Shown in pieces: positions 9,848-19,861 of a stretch of 41,802 bases of DNA. Both the position numbers and the translations under genes were made by a program. Numbering within the stretch: position 1 is the stretch's first letter; every line of letters starts with the position of its first letter. The notes below the pieces were generated by a model. The model made no database searches and had not been told where the DNA came from. It was given only the letters and a program-made list of their open reading frames with translations. The DNA is from Rariglobus sp. (GTDB lineage: Bacteria > Verrucomicrobiota > Verrucomicrobiia > Opitutales > Opitutaceae), in contig JAQSWS010000026.1 in NCBI GenBank assembly GCA_029266495.1, forward strand, positions 1,496 through 43,297. The letters are read 5' to 3'.

Positions 9848-9936
9848 CCCCTGAAATTACCTCCACTAATCGAGACGTGAGTAATTAGTTGTGACGAATG
9901 CCGGCGTTGTGGCGCTAATTCCCCCGATTTCCGGCC

Positions 9937-10545
9937 TTAATGGCTTTGCCCGATGGAGCACGTGCGCCGGGCGATCAGCGACTGGTGTCCCTCGGCGCGT
10001 AACTGGAAGACCGTGGCGAGTTCGAACGGCCACGGTTCGTCGGGTGCAAGCGCCCAGCCTGCGTGTTCGCCGACACAGTTCAAGGCGTGCGAAAAATAAG
10101 GCGCGTGGTCCGTGCGAAAATACAACCGAGCCCCCTCCCCGGTTCGTTCAGCGAGTTGGCTGAGAAACTCCGGCTGCAGAACCCGGTTTTTCCAATGCCG
10201 GCGCTTCGGCCAGGGGTCGGAGAACAAAAGAAACACCTCGGCGAGGCGGATTTCCGCCGGCAAGGCCTCCAAAAACAGGCGCACATCGGCGTGCAACCAG
10301 GCGATATTGGCAAGCCCGGCGCGGGTAGATTTGCGTGCAGAACGCTCCAGACGATCACCGATCAGGTCGATTCCAATGCAAAAGCGATCCGGATGAGCCT
10401 GCGCATAGGCCGTCAGGAAATGCCCGTGCCCGCTCCCGATCTCCAAGGTAATGGGCAACGTCGTCGCGGCGAAAAGCGGTGCTAGGCGTGCGCGCAAGTC
10501 GGCAAGGCGGGATGCGGTGAGAGCTTGAGCGTGTTCCAGAGGCAT
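9937..10545 (-). CDS. trmB: tRNA (guanine-N7-)-methyltransferase
   Basis: 202 residues from the ATG at 10545; a TTG at 10587 would add 14 residues. TrmB methylates G46 in the tRNA variable loop using S-adenosylmethionine. The SAM-binding motif I is LEIGSGHGHF (about 34-43), followed by the acidic end of strand 2 in IGIDLIG. The family signature FSDPWPKRRHWKNR is at about 108-121, and YFRTDHAPY lies further on. The length is normal for the family. It lies between the phosphate-type two-component genes and the atp operon, 122 bp from phoR and about 160 bp from atpB, and is probably its own unit. Confidence 0.94.
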   Translation of the reverse strand: MPLEHAQALTASRLADLRARLAPLFAATTLPITLEIGSGHGHFLTAYAQAHPDRFCIGIDLIGDRLERSARKSTRAGLANIAWLHADVRLFLEALPAEIRLAEVFLLFSDPWPKRRHWKNRVLQPEFLSQLAERTGEGARLYFRTDHAPYFSHALNCVGEHAGWALAPDEPWPFELATVFQLRAEGHQSLIARRTCSIGQSH

Positions 10546-10667
10546 GAAGAAGCCGGGGGAGTTATGGGCAGACGCCGCCGCGCTCAATCACGAACATACA
10601 AGCAAGCCTCGAACGAGGCTGCCGGAACTCCCTGCGCCCGGTCACCGGACGTGTCGAACGAAGGTGA

Positions 10668-11951
10668 TCATCCCTGACCGTTCGCGCGCACCGGCAGGCT
10701 GAAGGAAAACGCCGTCCCCTCCCCCAGCTTGCTCTCAACCCATACGCGTCCGCCATGGAGCTGCACGATGTGTTTTACAATCGAGAGCCCAAGCCCGGTG
10801 CCACCGCTCTCGCGACCACGACCCTTGTCGACACGGTAAAAACGCTCGAAGAGATGCGGCAGGTCCTCGGCGGGAATGCCGGGCCCGTTATCACGCAGGG
10901 TAACGATGACCTCGCCGAGACCCTGCATGCGCGTCGAAAGGTGAATGTGCGACCCCTTGGGCGTGTATTTAAGGGCGTTATCGAGGAGATTCTCGATTAC
11001 CTGGGTAATTTTCAGGGGGTCGACAAAAAGAATGCCGTGAGTCGGGTCGACGGTCAGCTCCAGATGTTGCCCGGCGGTGGCGGGGCGTCCGTGGTAATCG
11101 TCGATGATCGACGTCAGCAAGGCCCGGAGGTCCACCTGCTCGCGATGCAGGCCGGGGTTGATCGATTCGAGACGCGAAAGAACCAGCAACTCTTCGAGCA
11201 GTGAATTGAGCCGCTCCGTATGTCGCTGAATGGTTTTCAGGAAACGCTCCTGATCGGCAGCCGGGATATCAGGATGCCCGTCGACCAGCGTCTCGACGTA
11301 GCCTTTGATTACGCTGAGCGGGGTGCGCAGCTCGTGGGAGACGTTGGCAACGAAATCTTTTCTCACCGCCTCCAGCTTCTTTTGCTTGGTGATGTCGTGA
11401 AGGACGAAGAGCGTCCACGGCCCCCGTGAACTGCCCTGGCTCTGAATGGTCGTGCCGGTGACCTCGAGCCACGTGGTGCGTGCGCCCTCGACAAATTCCA
11501 CCTCATGCTGTGGCAGGGCTTTGCCGAGGCGGACCGACTCGACATAATTAAGAAACTCCGAGCTGTGCAGCACGAGTTCCAGCCGGTGGCCGATGATCTG
11601 GGTGGCCGCACGAGGCGAGATCGCCTGGAGCGCTTTGTTGGCAAGCAGGATGTAATTGCTGGCGTCCACGATGAGCACGGCCTCCTGCAAACTCCCCAAC
11701 GTCGCCTCCAGCTGGGCAAGCTGACCGGTTCGCTGCTGCTGCAGCTGCGCCACCTCGATGATCAATTCGTTGCCGGCAATTCGCAGTTGCTCCCACGCCG
11801 GTCCGGCGGCGCCAGGCAGATCTTCGCTCAGCAGCGGTTGCTTTTTCAAAATCGCCTGCTGCAAGGCACGCACGGCCCGCCGGTGGGAGATTATTTTTAT
11901 CAGCGCGACGCCGAGCGCGAGGGCCAGGACAAAGGTGAGGGCAATAAACAT
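10668..11951 (-). CDS. phoR: PhoR-type sensor histidine kinase
   Basis: 427 residues. A single N-terminal membrane helix (residues 1-21) is followed by a short linker coil, a PAS domain (about 85-190, ending LFVLHDITKQKKLE), the HisKA dimerisation domain with phospho-acceptor His206 in VSHELRTPL, and a HATPase_c domain with the N box (VIENLLDNALKYTP), G1 (DNGPGIP), F box (FERFYRVD) and G2 (GTGLGLSIV). This one-helix-PAS-HisKA layout is that of PhoR, which senses phosphate supply through the Pst/PhoU system; no pst or phoU gene is in the window. It lies 12 bp downstream of the response regulator, so the pair is one operon. Substrate specificity is inferred from layout only. Confidence 0.87.
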   Translation of the reverse strand: MFIALTFVLALALGVALIKIISHRRAVRALQQAILKKQPLLSEDLPGAAGPAWEQLRIAGNELIIEVAQLQQQRTGQLAQLEATLGSLQEAVLIVDASNYILLANKALQAISPRAATQIIGHRLELVLHSSEFLNYVESVRLGKALPQHEVEFVEGARTTWLEVTGTTIQSQGSSRGPWTLFVLHDITKQKKLEAVRKDFVANVSHELRTPLSVIKGYVETLVDGHPDIPAADQERFLKTIQRHTERLNSLLEELLVLSRLESINPGLHREQVDLRALLTSIIDDYHGRPATAGQHLELTVDPTHGILFVDPLKITQVIENLLDNALKYTPKGSHIHLSTRMQGLGEVIVTLRDNGPGIPAEDLPHLFERFYRVDKGRGRESGGTGLGLSIVKHIVQLHGGRVWVESKLGEGTAFSFSLPVRANGQG

Positions 11952-11963
11952 GCGCGCGAGGCC

Positions 11964-12689
11964 TCAACCCCGGCTTCCACCGGTTTCCTGCGCCCGGCGC
12001 TCAGCCATGCGATAACCGACACCGCGGATCGTCTCGATCCAATCCGCTTCCGTCCCGAGCTTCTCGCGCAGACGACGGACGTGCGTGTCGACCGTGCGCG
12101 TCTCGATTTCGGTCTCATAGTTCCACACGTTGAGAAGAAGATGTTCACGGGGTTGCACCCTGCCGCGCCGCGTCATCAAGAGCTGCAGAAGATTAAATTC
12201 CGTCGCGGTGAGATCCACCGGCTTGCCGTGGATTTCCACCTCATGGCGTTCGGTATCAACCACGATCTCCCCCACTTGGAGCCGCTTGGGCGCCTCAGGA
12301 ACAACCTCCATCAAACGACGAAGAATGGTCTGAACTCGAAGCACCAGCTCCTTGGTGCTAAAGGGCTTGCAGATATAATCATCCGCGCCGATTTCCAAAC
12401 CCTGCACCCGGTCGTTCTCCTCCGCCTTCGCGGTCAAAAAGATCACCGGAACCGTTTTGAGCGCCGGATCGGCACGAAGCATCCGACAGATCTGGATGCC
12501 GCTGAGGTCGGGCATCATTACGTCAAGAATGACGAGATCGGGCAGGAAAGAGCGGGCAGCACCGATGCTGCGATTGGGATCATTGATGATCTCCACCTGA
12601 AAGCCCTTGGCCCGGAGGTGATACGCGACGAGATCGGTCACGTCGGGCTCATCATCGACTACGAGGATTTTCTTGGGTTTGTCTGCCAT
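11964..12689 (-). CDS. phoB: PhoB-type response regulator
   Basis: 241 residues. The receiver domain has the acidic pair near 12-13 (VVDDEPD), phospho-acceptor Asp56 (LVILDVMMP), Thr86 and Lys108 (DDYICKPF). The C-terminal OmpR/PhoB winged helix (about 140-230) contains LTATEFNLLQLLM, RTVDTHVRRLREKLG and the wing IRGVGYRM. It should be phosphorylated by the kinase encoded downstream and bind tandem sites in target promoters. Two copies of TTGTWAC (minus strand; 12754-12760 and 12790-12796) lie upstream and could be self-regulatory sites. The final residues (QETGGSRG) are non-conserved. Confidence 0.87.
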   Translation of the reverse strand: MADKPKKILVVDDEPDVTDLVAYHLRAKGFQVEIINDPNRSIGAARSFLPDLVILDVMMPDLSGIQICRMLRADPALKTVPVIFLTAKAEENDRVQGLEIGADDYICKPFSTKELVLRVQTILRRLMEVVPEAPKRLQVGEIVVDTERHEVEIHGKPVDLTATEFNLLQLLMTRRGRVQPREHLLLNVWNYETEIETRTVDTHVRRLREKLGTEADWIETIRGVGYRMAERRAQETGGSRG

Positions 12690-12852
12690 AACAGTCCCAC
12701 CCTAGCGGATGTTCAGGGCCGCTCCCAGTGGATTTCCCGCGCGTTTCACAAATGTTACAACGTCACCGTTCCGTCGTGAATGCCAGAAAGTAACAAGTGC
12801 CCCGCTTTTTCCTGCCGTGTGAGTTCAAACCCGCGCTGAGGGAACCCACTGG

Positions 12853-14754
12853 CTACGTTTTTGAGCCAGCCCCCCTGCCCGCTTCGATCAAAACCATTAA
12901 CACGCTGATGTCCGCAGGGTTAACTCCACTAATCCGACTGGCCTGACCGAGGGTGTAGGGACGAATTTCCGCGAGTTTGAGCGCGCTTTCTTTGCGCAGA
13001 CCGCGCACTTGCGAATAGTCGATCGTCGGAGGGATTTTGATTTTTTCAACCTCGCTGAGCTTGTCGATCTGGCGCTGTTCACGCGCCAGATAGCCGTGGT
13101 GACTGACTCGATAAAGCACCTCCTGGCGCAAAGCTTCAGGCAGCGTGGTAAACGCCTCCGGCAAGATCGGCATGACGTGGGTCGAGTTGGCGCCAGTGAT
13201 GGTGCGGCGGATCGCGTCTGCAAAAGTCCCCTGCCCTGCCGGCGCTTTCTGGCCTTCTAGAAACCGGATCCAATGCTCGGTCTGACGCTTGGATTCCTCC
13301 ATGCGCGCAAGCCGGGTGGGCGAAACCAATCCATAGGTTTTAGCGTGGTGCAGCAGGCGTAACTCGGCGCTCCCATGATTAAACAGGAGCCGGTATTCGG
13401 CCCGGCTGGTGAACATGCGATAAGGTTCATTGGTGCCCTTGGTGACAAGATCGTCGATCAGCACTCCAATGTAGCCCTCGTGGCGACCAATGATCAGCGG
13501 CGGCTGGCTCCGCACCTTGTTCACCGCATTCACCCCGGCGAGCAGGCCTTGGGACGCGGCCTCCTCGTAACCGGACGTGCCATTGATCTGACCCGCAAAA
13601 AAGAGGTTCTCGACCTTCTTCGATTCAAGAGAGGGATAAAGCTGCGTGGGCGGCGCGAAATCATACTCGACGGCGTAGGCCGGACGCAGGAGCTGGGCTT
13701 TTTCAAGGCCGGGCACACTGTGAACCATCTGAAGCTGGATTTCGAACGGCAGCGAAGTGGACAGGCCATTAACGTAGTATTCGTTGGTCGAGCGTCCCTC
13801 GGGCTCCAAGAACAGCAAATGACGGGGTTTATCGGCAAAGCGGACGAATTTATCCTCAATACTTGGGCAGTATCGGGGACCAACGCCCTCGATCTCGCCG
13901 GAATACATGGCGGATTTGTGCAGGTTGTCGCGCACCAGCTGGGCCGTCTCGGCGGTCGTATGCGTCATCCAACAGGAGACTTGATTGGTGCTGTGATGCC
14001 AGCCGATGCGCTGCTCGCCCGTCTGTTCCACGTGGAACAGCTCCTCGGCGTCCCGGCTGTCGTAGAACGCAAATCGAGTCGGCGAGGCATCGCCGCGTTG
14101 CTCCTCCATCTTGGAGAAATCCAGAGTGCGCCCCAACAAGCGGGGAGGTGTCCCGGTTTTAAGCCGGCGAAGCTCTATCCCGGCTTCCAGAAAACTAGCG
14201 GAAAGCGTTTTGGCGCTAAAATCACCCAAGCGCCCGCCCTCGTTCTTGTTTTGCCCGATATGCATGAGGCCCCGCAGAAACGTGCCCGTGGTAACGATCA
14301 CCGTCAGCCCATGGAATTCGATATCCAAGTTGGTGCGGACACCCGTGACCTTTTGACCCGTAAAGATCAGCCCCGTGACCGTGGCTTGAAACACCTGAAG
14401 GTTCGGCTGGAGCTCCAGTGTATGCTTCAACCGGAATTGGTAGGCTTTCTTGTCGCATTGGGCACGAGGGGACTGGACCGCCGGCCCCTTGGACTCGTTG
14501 AGCAGGCGAAACTGAATGGCCGTGAGATCCGTGTTGATGGCCATCTCGCCACCCAATGCATCAATCTCACGAACCATCTGGCCCTTGGCTTGGCCACCAA
14601 TCGCCGGATTACAGCTCATTTGAGCGATCGTATCGATGTTACCCGTAAGCAACAGGGTGGAGGCACCCATGCGGGCTGCGGCGAGCGCAGCCTCGCAGCC
14701 GGCATGACCGGCGCCGCAAACGATCACATCGAAGGGAGATTGGTTATATATCAT
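12853..14754 (-). CDS. mnmG: tRNA uridine-5-carboxymethylaminomethyl enzyme MnmG
   Basis: 633 residues. With MnmE it modifies U34 of tRNAs that read codons ending in A/G. The FAD-binding motif [21 protein letters not shown] is at about 10-30; the signatures [23 protein letters not shown] and PPRLLGRT follow; and [18 protein letters not shown] is near 375-395. The ATG at 14754 overlaps the mnmE stop in an ATGA, which fixes the start and implies translational coupling. A longer frame upstream lies inside mnmE. About residues 225-250 contain a segment with [15 protein letters not shown], extra relative to the Escherichia coli protein as I recall it, whose DNA holds a perfect parS-like palindrome. 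Confidence 0.97.
   Translation of the reverse strand: MIYNQSPFDVIVCGAGHAGCEAALAAARMGASTLLLTGNIDTIAQMSCNPAIGGQAKGQMVREIDALGGEMAINTDLTAIQFRLLNESKGPAVQSPRAQCDKKAYQFRLKHTLELQPNLQVFQATVTGLIFTGQKVTGVRTNLDIEFHGLTVIVTTGTFLRGLMHIGQNKNEGGRLGDFSAKTLSASFLEAGIELRRLKTGTPPRLLGRTLDFSKMEEQRGDASPTRFAFYDSRDAEELFHVEQTGEQRIGWHHSTNQVSCWMTHTTAETAQLVRDNLHKSAMYSGEIEGVGPRYCPSIEDKFVRFADKPRHLLFLEPEGRSTNEYYVNGLSTSLPFEIQLQMVHSVPGLEKAQLLRPAYAVEYDFAPPTQLYPSLESKKVENLFFAGQINGTSGYEEAASQGLLAGVNAVNKVRSQPPLIIGRHEGYIGVLIDDLVTKGTNEPYRMFTSRAEYRLLFNHGSAELRLLHHAKTYGLVSPTRLARMEESKRQTEHWIRFLEGQKAPAGQGTFADAIRRTITGANSTHVMPILPEAFTTLPEALRQEVLYRVSHHGYLAREQRQIDKLSEVEKIKIPPTIDYSQVRGLRKESALKLAEIRPYTLGQASRISGVNPADISVLMVLIEAGRGAGSKT
14024..14039. 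other. parS site (ParB-binding palindrome) inside mnmG
   Basis: The sequence TGTTCCACGTGGAACA is a perfect 16-bp palindrome. It is the CC/GG variant of the widely conserved parS consensus (TGTTTCACGTGAAACA), and this variant is used in Pseudomonas. parS sites load ParB to guide origin segregation and SMC loading, and typically lie within tens of kilobases of oriC, often near mnmG. No parA or parB gene is in the window. Confidence 0.8.
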
Positions 14755-16106
14755 TTTCCAATGCAGAAGGTTGCGAAGAGATGGTCGAGCATGCGTTCGT
14801 TGTCGATTTTGCCGGCAATCTCGCCAAAGGCATCCAAGGCGCCCCTGAGATCGCTGGCCAGAAGTTCCGTCGGGGCACTGGTCGTGACCTTTTGGCGAGC
14901 GGCTTCCAAGCACTCGCGGGCCCGGCGAAGCGCATCGGCATGCCGGGCGTTGATGGCAATGATCTCGTCTCCGTGGTCATGACGGAATGAATCAGCCAAA
15001 CGAACCACATGGTCGGCCAACCCGGAAAATCCTTCGCCCGTAAGGGCAGAAATGCGCAAGGCAGGCAGGGAAACCGAGGGCAGGGGAGTGGACTCACCCA
15101 AGAGGTCGGCCTTGTTAAAAAGAACCAAGGTATTTTCAGGAGTCAGCCGGGAGACCACCTCGGCCGGTAAAACAGGGCAGGGGCGGGCGGCATCCAGCAC
15201 CCACAGGAAGAGGTCTGCCTCCGCAGCTCGCTCCAAGGTCTTGTCCATGCCCAGTTTTTCGAGCGCGGCAGGCGCGGGATTGAGGCCCGCCGTGTCAATC
15301 AGGCGCAGGCAGTGCGGACCCAGAATGATGCGTTCCTCAATAAAATCCCGCGTGGTGCCAGGCTCAGGACTCACCAGTGCACGGTCACGACCAACCAAGC
15401 GATTAAGCAGACTGCTCTTGCCGGCATTCGGCTCGCCAATGATCACGGTTTTAATGCCGTCACGGAGCAGTTCACCGTAGTGATGCGTGGCCAGCAGACG
15501 CGATGTTCCATGTAGAACACTGTCCAATTCCTTGACCACGACGCGGCGATCTTCATCCGGGAGATCCTCATCCGGAAAGTCGATGTATGCCTCGACACGT
15601 GCGAGCACGAGAAGAAGCCCCTCGGTTAATTCGCCGAGGTGACGGCCCAAGCTACCACGCAGCTGCTGATTCGCCGCAGCAAGGGCGCGCTCGCTCCGAG
15701 CGTGGATCAGATCCATGACCGCCTCGGCCTGACTCAAGTCCATGCGTCCGCCCAGAAAAGCCCGGCGGGTGAATTCACCGGCTTCAGCGATACGACATCC
15801 ACGCAGAAGAAGGTCGCTAAGAATCGATTGCGCAATATATGGATTGCCGTGGGTGGAAATTTCCAACGCGTCTTCGCCTGTATAGGAGCGCGGGCCTTGG
15901 AAAAAGGTCACGAGCACATCGTCCACGATCCGTCCTTGCAGATCCCGATAATCGCCATGCCGGGCCGTGCGAGGGGGCAGGGGGGTCGAACCGAAAATCG
16001 CCTTCGCCAGCGCAACACAATCCGGGCCACTGACGCGCACCACTGCGATGGCGGAGGTGCCCACTGGTGTGGCAAGGGCGGCGATGGTGTCGGTCGATCT
16101 GGGCAT
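14751..16106 (-). CDS. mnmE: tRNA modification GTPase MnmE
   Basis: 451 residues from the ATG at 16106; a GTG at 16172 is possible but the family normally begins close to the [23 protein letters not shown] segment. The N-terminal folate-binding domain is followed by a helical domain interrupted by the G domain, with P-loop [12 protein letters not shown] (about 224-235), the G3 region DTAGL and G4 NKAD. It ends in CIGK, the C-terminal motif whose Cys is important for catalysis. It forms the modification complex with MnmG, encoded immediately downstream with a 4-bp overlap. A degenerate parS-like sequence lies within it at 15504-15519. Confidence 0.97.
   Translation of the reverse strand: MPRSTDTIAALATPVGTSAIAVVRVSGPDCVALAKAIFGSTPLPPRTARHGDYRDLQGRIVDDVLVTFFQGPRSYTGEDALEISTHGNPYIAQSILSDLLLRGCRIAEAGEFTRRAFLGGRMDLSQAEAVMDLIHARSERALAAANQQLRGSLGRHLGELTEGLLLVLARVEAYIDFPDEDLPDEDRRVVVKELDSVLHGTSRLLATHHYGELLRDGIKTVIIGEPNAGKSSLLNRLVGRDRALVSPEPGTTRDFIEERIILGPHCLRLIDTAGLNPAPAALEKLGMDKTLERAAEADLFLWVLDAARPCPVLPAEVVSRLTPENTLVLFNKADLLGESTPLPSVSLPALRISALTGEGFSGLADHVVRLADSFRHDHGDEIIAINARHADALRRARECLEAARQKVTTSAPTELLASDLRGALDAFGEIAGKIDNERMLDHLFATFCIGK
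15504..15519. other. Degenerate parS-like site inside mnmE
   Basis: TGTTCCATGTAGAACA differs from the perfect parS palindrome 1.5 kb away in mnmG at two of 16 positions. It could be a weak or decayed ParB site. It could also be chance within coding sequence, because one of the changes is in the central CACGTG. Confidence 0.3.
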
Positions 16107-16174
16107 ACCGCCCACGGAAAGCGGCACCGCGCCAAAGGGCAAAAACGAAACACCCGAATCGCAGTTTCCCACGA

Positions 16175-16191
16175 GCGCTCGAAAAGAGCGC
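16175..16191 (-). promoter_or_regulatory. Small stem-loop after the HlyD-like gene
   Basis: GCGCTC and GAGCGC form a 6-bp stem around a 5-base loop, 6 bp after the stop codon of the adaptor gene and before mnmE on the minus strand. No T-run follows. It may weakly separate the export operon from mnmE. Confidence 0.3.
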
Positions 16192-16196
16192 GGGCG

Positions 16197-17450
16197 CTAC
16201 TTTTCGACGTCCAAGCCACGCACACGCGAGCCATCTGCAACCCGGTCGCCCGGATAAATAATCACCCGCTCACCTTCTTGAAGGCCGCCGGCGACCTCGG
16301 TTTCGATGCCATTGGACTGACCGACCTGCACCGTGCGCAGGCGGGCACGGCTGCCATCGATCACAAACGTCTGCCACGCCCCCTCGCGCTGGAACAACGC
16401 ACCGGCCGGCACGCGCAGGACGTTGTCCGCGGACCAACGCACGATGCGCGCCTCCACACGATAGCCATCACCCAGGGTGGGACGGCGCTCAACCGGATCG
16501 ATGAAATCGGCGATCACGTAAACCCGCTGCTCCTCGACTCCGAGCGCCGAGATTTTAGTGAATGCAGAAGGTTCCACGAGCCGCACGCGCGCCTCGAGCG
16601 GTTTTTCTCCGCCCCACTGCTCCAGCAATACGCGCGCACCGGGCGCAATGGCCACACCGTCGCGTGAAAGCACGTCAATGCGCACTTCAAGATCGGCCGG
16701 ATCACCCACTTCCAGCAGCGGCGTGCCCGCGGGAACGGTGCGCGCACTTTCCTGCAGCACGCGCAACACCCGGCCGTTCACCGGTGAAACGATCTTGAGC
16801 GTCGCGCCCTCGCCGCCCTCGCCCGGTTGCGCGCGGATGAGAACGGCCCGGGCCTGCTCCAGTTCATAATCAGCCACCTTTAACCCAAACCCGGTCGCAC
16901 GCTCCTCCTGCGCCGCAACGCGTTCATTCGTGAGCGCCAGTTCCAGCTCCTGGTTGCTGATGATGTTTTGCGTCGACAAGGACTGCGCACGCCTGAGGTC
17001 CGTGCGCGCCTGCTCCAACGTGGCGACCGCGAGCGCATGGCGGGCCCCGGCCTGCTCGCGGGCGCTCTCCGCGCCGCGGACGCGAGCCGCTCCTTGCGCC
17101 AGGCCGCGGGCATCCAGCAAATCGGCGCCGCCCGTCTCCAGGATCGCCAGCACGGTCACGCCCGCCTCGAGCCTCGCGCCGGCCTTCCACTCGATGCGCC
17201 GCAGGTGTCCGCCGGCGGGACTCGCGACGACGTAGCGGTTGCGCACGCGTGTCTGGCCTTCCTCGTCGACCGTAACGAGAAGAGGGCCCCGCGCGACGAC
17301 CGCCGCCTCCACGGGCAGCGCACGCGGCCACAGGCCGGCCACGATCAGTGCAACCAGCAGGGCGATGCCGGCGAAGGGCAGCCAGCGACGGCGGCGCGGC
17401 GCGGGCGGCGCATCGCCATCAAAGGGGACTGACGCTTGAGAATTGTTCAT
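16197..17450 (-). CDS. HlyD/MacA-like periplasmic adaptor of ABC exporter
   Basis: 417 residues. One N-terminal membrane anchor (WLPFAGIALLVALIVAGLW, about 23-41) is followed by a beta strand-rich lipoyl-like domain, a coiled-coil hairpin rich in Ala, Glu and Arg (about 125-215, including LEQARTDLRRAQSLSTQN), the second lipoyl half (IVSPVNGRVLRV), and beta-barrel and membrane-proximal domains (LRVPAGALFQREGAWQTFVI, VQVGQSNGIETEVAGGLQEGERVI). This is the membrane-fusion protein layout of MacA and DevB. It would link the inner-membrane transporter to an outer-membrane channel; no TolC-like gene is nearby. It is third in the operon, 37 bp after the permease. Its leader is AT-rich, unlike its neighbours. 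Confidence 0.88.
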   Translation of the reverse strand: MNNSQASVPFDGDAPPAPRRRRWLPFAGIALLVALIVAGLWPRALPVEAAVVARGPLLVTVDEEGQTRVRNRYVVASPAGGHLRRIEWKAGARLEAGVTVLAILETGGADLLDARGLAQGAARVRGAESAREQAGARHALAVATLEQARTDLRRAQSLSTQNIISNQELELALTNERVAAQEERATGFGLKVADYELEQARAVLIRAQPGEGGEGATLKIVSPVNGRVLRVLQESARTVPAGTPLLEVGDPADLEVRIDVLSRDGVAIAPGARVLLEQWGGEKPLEARVRLVEPSAFTKISALGVEEQRVYVIADFIDPVERRPTLGDGYRVEARIVRWSADNVLRVPAGALFQREGAWQTFVIDGSRARLRTVQVGQSNGIETEVAGGLQEGERVIIYPGDRVADGSRVRGLDVEK

Positions 17451-17487
17451 GATTTGTAATTAAAAATGGATACGATCTAATCCCGCC

Positions 17488-19851
17488 TCAATCGATCGCC
17501 TTCAACGCACCGACGAGGTCGAGCTGGTTGAGCCGGCGGCACGCCAGCGCGGCCGAGAACGCGGTCGCCGTGGCGACGACCAGGACGGCGAAGGCATAGT
17601 TGGAGGGGGTCAGGATGAGCGGCAGCCGCACGGTCTCGGTGTTCACGCTCACGAGGATGGCCTTTGCCATGAACGAACCGAGCACGAGCCCGGCAGGCAG
17701 CGCAACCAGCGTGAGAATGACGAGTTCGCCCACCAGCACGCTCCCCACCTCCCCCCGGGTGAAGCCCAGCACGCGTAACGTCGCCAGTTCGCGGGCGCGT
17801 TCGGAAAGCGAGATCCGGGCGCTGTTGTAAACGATGCCAAAAGCCACCGCGGTCGCGAACGTCAGATAGATCATCTGGATGAGCCCGATGCTCTCGGCGG
17901 TGGTGCGGCGGAAGCTCGCACGCACCGCCTCTTTGACCACCACGCCGGCGGATTGAGGCGTGTTCTTTACCGCGGAGAGAAACTCGCTCCAGCGACCCGC
18001 GGCGACGGTCAGACGCGCCCCGCTGAGCCGGTCGCCTTCGCCCAGCAGGCGATTGAGCGCCTCCATGTCCATGTAGGCGGCGACACCGGCGAAATCCTCC
18101 GCAAGCGCGACCACCGGCACGCTGCGTTCGGGTCGTTTGCCCTGAAGCACGCGCAGAATGACGGAGTCACCCGGCTTGAGTCCAAGGTTGTCGGCAAGCG
18201 CCTTTGACAACACGACGCCTTGAGGCGGCAGGATGATACGACGGTCATTCGCATCGATCACGCGCGCCAGATGCGAATCCGCGGGAATGCCGGAAACCGC
18301 GAGCCGCCGGGAACGGCTGCCGGTGCGCAGCTCCACCGGGACGGAGCGAAACGACTCCGCATGAACGACCCCGGGCAAAGAGCGGAAATCGGCAAGCGCG
18401 CGCAGCGGACCGGGCTCGACCAGCGACAGGGTGACAGTCTGCCGCTGGGAGACATCCCACTGGAAGTTGAGGATGTGATTGATGCCGTCGCGAAACGAAT
18501 TGGGGATGACGAGAATGCCCGTCGCGAGCGCGAGCGCGGCGCACGTGAGCGCGGCCTGCACGGGCTTGCGCTCGATGTTGCGCAGCGACATCCGGAACGA
18601 AACGCCGAACCAGCGGGCCACGCCGATACGCTCGAAAAATGCAGGCCGGAAACTTGCAGGCGGCTCGGGCCTCATCGCCTCCGCGGGGGAAAGCGCGGCG
18701 ACCCGGCGCACCGCGCCGATCACGCCGACCAATGCGGCGGCCGAGCTGGCGAGTGCGGCGGCGACCAGGGCGCCGGTGGCGAGTTGGAAGTCGAGGGCGG
18801 GAAATCGAAAAAAGAGAAGATACATGTCCACCAGCTTCCGCCCGAGAAGCCACCCGCCGAATACCCCGGCAAGGGTGCCCGTCACAACGATCACCAGGGC
18901 GAACTTGACGAAGTGCAGGCCGATCTGGCGGTTCGTGAAACCAAAGGCCTTGAGGATGGCGATCTGCTCGCGTTGAAGCGCGATCTGGCGGCCCATGACC
19001 GCGTTGGTCATGAACGCGGCGACGCTCAGAAACACGAGTGGAAAGCCGAAGGACAATCCCTTCAACACGCGGATCTCATCGGTCACACGCACGTCGGACG
19101 GGTGATCTTTTCGACCATGGGCGCCAAGGCTGCCAAACGGCTCGAGCACGCGGTCCACCGCGGCGATCACCGCACGTTCGCTGGCGCCGGGCGCGAGGGT
19201 GAGTGCGACGGTGTTAAACGCGCCCTCCAGATTGAAGGCCTCCGCCAATTCCTCCTCACGCATCCAGAAAACGCCGAAACTGCGGTTGTCGGGCAATGCC
19301 GCGCCGGGCGCGGCTTCGAAGACAAACTGCGGGGAGAGCACGATCCCGGCGATGCGCAACGTGACCTTGCGACCATTGAGGATCGCCGAGATGGAGTCGC
19401 CCGGCCGGAGGTGGTGTGCATCGGAAAACGCTTCGCTTACGAGCGCCTCGTTGCGGGCGCCCGGACCGGGCAGGCGGCCGGTGCGCAGATAAGGGCGGTT
19501 AAGGATCGGTTCCCGGCGGTCGGGCAGGGAGTTGATGAGGCCGGTGGCGGGCTCGGCCATGCCTGGAATGTCGAGCGTGACCTGCATGGCGACGGAGGCC
19601 TCGACCGCGGCCACGCCGGGCAGGGCCGCGATTTGCGCGGCGACGGATTTCGGCGCGCGCTTGAGCGAGGAGAACACCTCGGCGAAGCGGTGGCGTTCGT
19701 AGTAACCGGTGCGCGCGGTGTCGAGCGAGAGGATGAGGCTGCGCGTCATGATCATCATTGCGAGGCCGCAGGCCATGACGAGCGCCACGGCGAGGGCCTG
19801 GGATTTCAGGGCGCGCAGGTCACGCAGGAGCTTGAGATCGAGAAGGCTCAT
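17488..19851 (-). CDS. FtsX/MacB-type ABC transporter permease
   Basis: 787 residues with two FtsX-like units. An N-terminal helix (about 15-40) precedes a large periplasmic domain, then three helices around 272-385. A second helix near 430-452 precedes another periplasmic domain, and three C-terminal helices lie near 665-690, 707-735 and 750-775. Both halves carry the FtsX-type coupling region ([18 protein letters not shown] and [20 protein letters not shown]). Such permeases drive mechanotransmission from the periplasm, for lipoproteins, macrolides, glycolipids or peptides; the substrate here is unknown. It is preceded by its ATPase (10-bp gap) and followed by the adaptor. The DevC/DevB/DevA arrangement is a possible parallel. 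Confidence 0.9.
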   Translation of the reverse strand: MSLLDLKLLRDLRALKSQALAVALVMACGLAMMIMTRSLILSLDTARTGYYERHRFAEVFSSLKRAPKSVAAQIAALPGVAAVEASVAMQVTLDIPGMAEPATGLINSLPDRREPILNRPYLRTGRLPGPGARNEALVSEAFSDAHHLRPGDSISAILNGRKVTLRIAGIVLSPQFVFEAAPGAALPDNRSFGVFWMREEELAEAFNLEGAFNTVALTLAPGASERAVIAAVDRVLEPFGSLGAHGRKDHPSDVRVTDEIRVLKGLSFGFPLVFLSVAAFMTNAVMGRQIALQREQIAILKAFGFTNRQIGLHFVKFALVIVVTGTLAGVFGGWLLGRKLVDMYLLFFRFPALDFQLATGALVAAALASSAAALVGVIGAVRRVAALSPAEAMRPEPPASFRPAFFERIGVARWFGVSFRMSLRNIERKPVQAALTCAALALATGILVIPNSFRDGINHILNFQWDVSQRQTVTLSLVEPGPLRALADFRSLPGVVHAESFRSVPVELRTGSRSRRLAVSGIPADSHLARVIDANDRRIILPPQGVVLSKALADNLGLKPGDSVILRVLQGKRPERSVPVVALAEDFAGVAAYMDMEALNRLLGEGDRLSGARLTVAAGRWSEFLSAVKNTPQSAGVVVKEAVRASFRRTTAESIGLIQMIYLTFATAVAFGIVYNSARISLSERARELATLRVLGFTRGEVGSVLVGELVILTLVALPAGLVLGSFMAKAILVSVNTETVRLPLILTPSNYAFAVLVVATATAFSAALACRRLNQLDLVGALKAID

Positions 19852-19861
19852 CGCCGGCGCA

